Below, one piece after another: positions 46,523 to 49,782 of a DNA stretch of 49,782 nucleotides. The stretch covers positions 1 to 49,782 of the forward strand of contig RPQN01000018.1 in the NCBI GenBank assembly GCA_003819715.1, given 5' to 3'. How positions within the stretch are numbered: the first letter of the stretch is position 1; each line of letters starts with the position of its first letter. Position numbers and translations under genes: made by a program. This stretch comes from Ignavibacteriota bacterium (GTDB taxonomy: Bacteria > Bacteroidota > Ignavibacteria > UBA10030). Below the pieces are notes generated by a model. The model had not been told where the DNA came from, searched no databases, and saw nothing but the letters and a program-made list of their open reading frames with translations.

Positions 46523-48253
46523 TTAGTTTGAGATCGACCTTTTCCATAATTCAAATGTCAACCACCAATTAACAGTACTTCGCAGATGACTATCACCTTT
46601 ATAATAAGAATCTACAGAATATAGTATTTTGTCTTGATTATACCCGGACCAGTTTCGAACTTCATTCGAATGCGCCAAATCGAGTACGAACTCTTTCAAT
46701 TGAAGAAGGAATCGATCAGGAAGAGTATCTGCATAAGGCTTTGATATTTGATTTTTTACTTTGGTTACCATCCAAGCCGTTGATGATGCAAGATGAAAAG
46801 GATATGTGGTTCCAGATTTTACCAGTGGATAATTCATGAGACATGATTTTTTGGTGCGTATGATATCTCTATAAAGTCTTCCGTTTCTTCTCCACTTCAA
46901 ATCGGTTTTCAAAACCGCTTTTAAAAATGACGCCTGAGCCATGGGCATAAAATTCATGATAGAGGAATCGGACCTCGTCTGTTCTGGTTCCCCAAAATTA
47001 GGCACCCTCGTACGAATAGAGAGGAGATCAACAAAATTTTCAACACCTATTTCATTCGCTGTTGGCATGGTGTGCAATGTCGTATCTAAACTTTGACGGG
47101 CAGCAGAAACCAGCTCTTTTGAATACTCTGGATTAAATATGTCAGCGCGCGTTGTACGCATTAACTTAAACAATGAGGGGACATCCCTGCGGAATAACGC
47201 TGACCGACCCAGTCGAACAATTCGGTTGAGGTACTGGCGACGGGCAATTTCTCCAAACCCGCCATCAATGATCAAGTGCCCATTATTATGCTGCTGCGAG
47301 TAGTACCGTAACTTGAGAATGGAAGATACAGGTTCAACAAGGATATTCTGTGCCACAAAAGAATTAACCAGAGCGATTAATTCGTCTGAATTTGGAATCG
47401 GTTTATTGAGATAATGGCGTTTGAGACTATACCCTCGGGAAAGATCTTCGGAAATACGAACATCAGGATCTAATGGTTCGCCAAAAGTATGAACATCGAA
47501 ATTTATATTTTGAGTATCCAGAAGAATTGATAATAAAGTGCGTGAATCAAGGCCCCCAGACAAACCGAGCGATACTGTATGTCCGTTTGCGGCGGCAGCG
47601 TGCACAAGGGATTCTAATATCGAAATTGCTTGGACCTCATTTTGATTCCCGAATTCCGAACTCCAAGGATGGCTCTCATGCTTCAATACCTTGCCGTTTT
47701 TTATTACGACACGTGAGGATGGCCCCAATCGCTCTATCCCGTTCACGCAAGAATCATACGATAATTGATTAAAGAGCAGCCAGCGCCCGCCTAAAGACGC
47801 TCGATTAATATCATGTTTTTTTGTTGTCTTCGCTACCCAATCGAGGCGAGTGGAGAAGCAGATACCGGCATCACATGTACCATAATAAACTGTACGAAGA
47901 CCTAACTGATCCGTCCAAAGCTCAAGCTCATCCTTGTTCCACCGTAACGCTACAAAATGCCCGTCAAGTGTATCAGTTTGAATAATGCCAGATGAGAATA
48001 TTATGTTCCAATCTTTTTTACTGAGGATTCGTGCATTTGAATCTGATACTCTGATGCCAAGCCCTAAAACAGCCCAACCGACATCTTGCGCTTCAGTTAA
48101 CACCTCGTAGAAGCATGTCTCTTCTATCCCGCCAAGTGCAATATGCAGGTTTTGTGTAGTGAGTTTATATAATGTCCCTGGATATAATTTTTCATATTCA
48201 TTTGTATTGAAATTCTTCTGTCCGGATTTTATGACGCCAAACAACCAGCTCAT
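46523..48253 (-). CDS. Asparagine synthase (AsnB)-like protein lacking the N-terminal catalytic cysteine
   Basis: N-terminus MSWLFGVIKSG (canonical MCGIFG); LDGHFVALRWNKDELELWTDQLGLRTVYY; PP-loop VSLGLSGGLDSRTLLSILLD; LIIDGGFGEIARRQYL. Confidence 0.85.
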   Translation of the reverse strand: MSWLFGVIKSGQKNFNTNEYEKLYPGTLYKLTTQNLHIALGGIEETCFYEVLTEAQDVGWAVLGLGIRVSDSNARILSKKDWNIIFSSGIIQTDTLDGHFVALRWNKDELELWTDQLGLRTVYYGTCDAGICFSTRLDWVAKTTKKHDINRASLGGRWLLFNQLSYDSCVNGIERLGPSSRVVIKNGKVLKHESHPWSSEFGNQNEVQAISILESLVHAAAANGHTVSLGLSGGLDSRTLLSILLDTQNINFDVHTFGEPLDPDVRISEDLSRGYSLKRHYLNKPIPNSDELIALVNSFVAQNILVEPVSSILKLRYYSQQHNNGHLIIDGGFGEIARRQYLNRIVRLGRSALFRRDVPSLFKLMRTTRADIFNPEYSKELVSAARQSLDTTLHTMPTANEIGVENFVDLLSIRTRVPNFGEPEQTRSDSSIMNFMPMAQASFLKAVLKTDLKWRRNGRLYRDIIRTKKSCLMNYPLVKSGTTYPFHLASSTAWMVTKVKNQISKPYADTLPDRFLLQLKEFVLDLAHSNEVRNWSGYNQDKILYSVDSYYKGDSHLRSTVNWWLTFELWKRSISN

Positions 48254-48262
48254 GTATATCCT

Positions 48263-49558
48263 TTATGTCAGACCGACATGCTCAAAGATATAATCGACGT
48301 GTTTCAGACTTCTTGCCGGATCGAATAACTCATCGAGATCTTTTGGGGATAAGAGTTTCATGACTTCTTCACTTCCGAGAAGAAGCGCTTTGAATTCTTT
48401 TTCCTCTTTCCACACCTTCATTGCCTGTTCCTGGACCATGCGATAAGCGTCTTCGCGCTTCATCCCCTTTTTGGTCAGTGCGAGCAGCACCTCCTGTGAA
48501 AAAATCAGCCCATGGGTTGCATTGAGATTGCGTGTCATATGGTCCGGGTAAACGAGCAGGCGGTCGATTATCCTGGTCATATCTCCAAGTATAAAATCCA
48601 GAAGGATACAGCTGTCGGGGACGATGATCCGTTCCACCGATGAATGCGAAATATCGCGTTCATGCCATAAGGCGACGTTTTCCATGGCCGCGAGTGCGTT
48701 GGAACGCAGCAGCCGCGCGAGGCCGCTGATCCGCTCGCAGACGATGGGATTCCGCTTGTGCGGCATGGCCGACGATCCTTTTTGACCCTTGGAAAAGAAT
48801 TCCTCCGCTTCGAGCACTTCGGTTTTCTGAAGATGCCGGATTTCCGTCGCAAACTTTTCCAGCGAGCAGCCGCACACGGCGAGCGTATTCATGAACTCTG
48901 CGTGCCGGTCGCGCTGCAGGATTTGCGTCGAAATCGGAGCGGGCTGCAACCCGAGTTTCTCACAGACAGAGCGTTCGACAGAAGGATCAAGATGCTGGTA
49001 GGTGCCGACCGCGCCGGATATCTTTCCGACCGCAATTGCTTTCCGGGCGCCTTGCATCCGTTCGATATTCCTCACGGTCTCCGCATACCAGAGGGCAAGT
49101 TTTAATCCGAAGGTGACCGGTTCGGCATGGATCCCATGCGTCCGCCCGATCATGACGGTATGCTTAAATTCTTTTGCCCGACGTGCAAGGACTTCTTTTA
49201 ATCCTTCCAGATCTTTGAGCAGGACATCGGCAGACTGCATCATCTGTACCGCCAGCGCCGTATCCAGGACATCCGACGAGGTCATGCCGAGGTGGATGAA
49301 TCGCGATTCGGGGCCGACATACTCCCCGACATTCGTCAGGAACGCGATGACGTCGTGTTTCACTTCGTGCTCGATCTCGAGTATCCGGGGAATGTTGAAG
49401 TTCCCCTTCTCACGGATAATCGCGACCGCTTCCTTCGGTAACTTGCCGAGTTCCGCCTGCGCTTCGCATGCCAGCGTTTCAATTTCCAGCCAGATGCGGA
49501 ATTTATTTTCGTCTTCCCAGATTTTTCCCATTGCCGGGCGGGTATAACGCTCTATCAT
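48263..49558 (-). CDS. purB: Adenylosuccinate lyase
   Basis: MIERYTRPAMGKIWEDENKFRIWLEIE ... IHLGMTSSDVLDTALAVQM ... GRTHGIHAEPVTFGLKLALWY ... KGQKGSSAMPHKRNPIVCERISGLAR. Confidence 0.98.
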   Translation of the reverse strand: MIERYTRPAMGKIWEDENKFRIWLEIETLACEAQAELGKLPKEAVAIIREKGNFNIPRILEIEHEVKHDVIAFLTNVGEYVGPESRFIHLGMTSSDVLDTALAVQMMQSADVLLKDLEGLKEVLARRAKEFKHTVMIGRTHGIHAEPVTFGLKLALWYAETVRNIERMQGARKAIAVGKISGAVGTYQHLDPSVERSVCEKLGLQPAPISTQILQRDRHAEFMNTLAVCGCSLEKFATEIRHLQKTEVLEAEEFFSKGQKGSSAMPHKRNPIVCERISGLARLLRSNALAAMENVALWHERDISHSSVERIIVPDSCILLDFILGDMTRIIDRLLVYPDHMTRNLNATHGLIFSQEVLLALTKKGMKREDAYRMVQEQAMKVWKEEKEFKALLLGSEEVMKLLSPKDLDELFDPARSLKHVDYIFEHVGLT

Positions 49559-49782
49559 TTTCGTCCTTTCGTCGTCGATTCCAGCTTCAGCGAGATGTCG
49601 ATCGTTTTACGGTCGCGGTACACCTTAAACTTCAGAACATCGCCCGGATTGGATTCTACCATCACCGCAAGAATGTCCTTATCGGAATTTACTTTCTCGC
49701 CGTTCACTTCAAGGACGACGTCGCCGATTTTTAATCCCGCAGCCACCGCCGGCCCGCCCTGGGCGATGTCACTGACAATAAC
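49555..49782 (-). CDS. PDZ domain protein, C-terminal fragment (runs off window; possibly an HtrA/DegQ-type protease or S2P-type protein)
   Basis: Reading frame is open to the window edge: VIVSDIAQGGPAVAAGLKIGDVVLEVNGEKVNSDKDILAVMVESNPGDVLKFKVYRDRKTIDISLKLEST. Confidence 0.8.
   Translation of the reverse strand, partial: VIVSDIAQGGPAVAAGLKIGDVVLEVNGEKVNSDKDILAVMVESNPGDVLKFKVYRDRKTIDISLKLESTTKGRK

Overview
This window looks like a Bacteroidota/Chlorobi-group chromosome segment, possibly Ignavibacteria-like. The taxon is inferred from repeated 'NYPNPFNPST' type IX secretion (T9SS) C-terminal sorting domains. Housekeeping genes lie toward the right end: asnA, rsmI, nadE, purB, a RhlE-like DEAD-box helicase, an M16 protease, a HI0933-family flavoprotein and a DNA glycosylase. 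Several accessory blocks are also present. (1) At the left edge, 113-313 is an imperfect inverted repeat with integron attC hallmarks, followed by a 13-bp perfect inverted repeat. (2) A minus-strand block at 1.5-6.2 kb encodes a chorismatase/RidA-like protein, a TolB/PD40-like lipoprotein with one CxxCH haem motif, and a DUF6057-like membrane protein. (3) A run at 6.5-13.6 kb encodes four proteins with T9SS sorting domains: two DUF362 paralogues with N-terminal transmembrane helices, one DUF4380-like and one CBM9-like protein. (4) A tight minus-strand cassette at 20.0-30.6 kb encodes a 1614-aa secreted protein, an Fn3 protein and a 906-aa putative outer-membrane barrel. The first and last share a paralogous N-terminal module. 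A 7TMR-DISM histidine kinase and a NarL-type regulator lie just upstream, and small putative effector/immunity-like genes lie downstream. This cassette is my best candidate for an undescribed system. (5) An AsnB-like protein has lost the catalytic Cys of its glutaminase domain. I recognised no rRNA, tRNA, CRISPR array or transposase. Family names come from reading motifs by eye; no database search was run.
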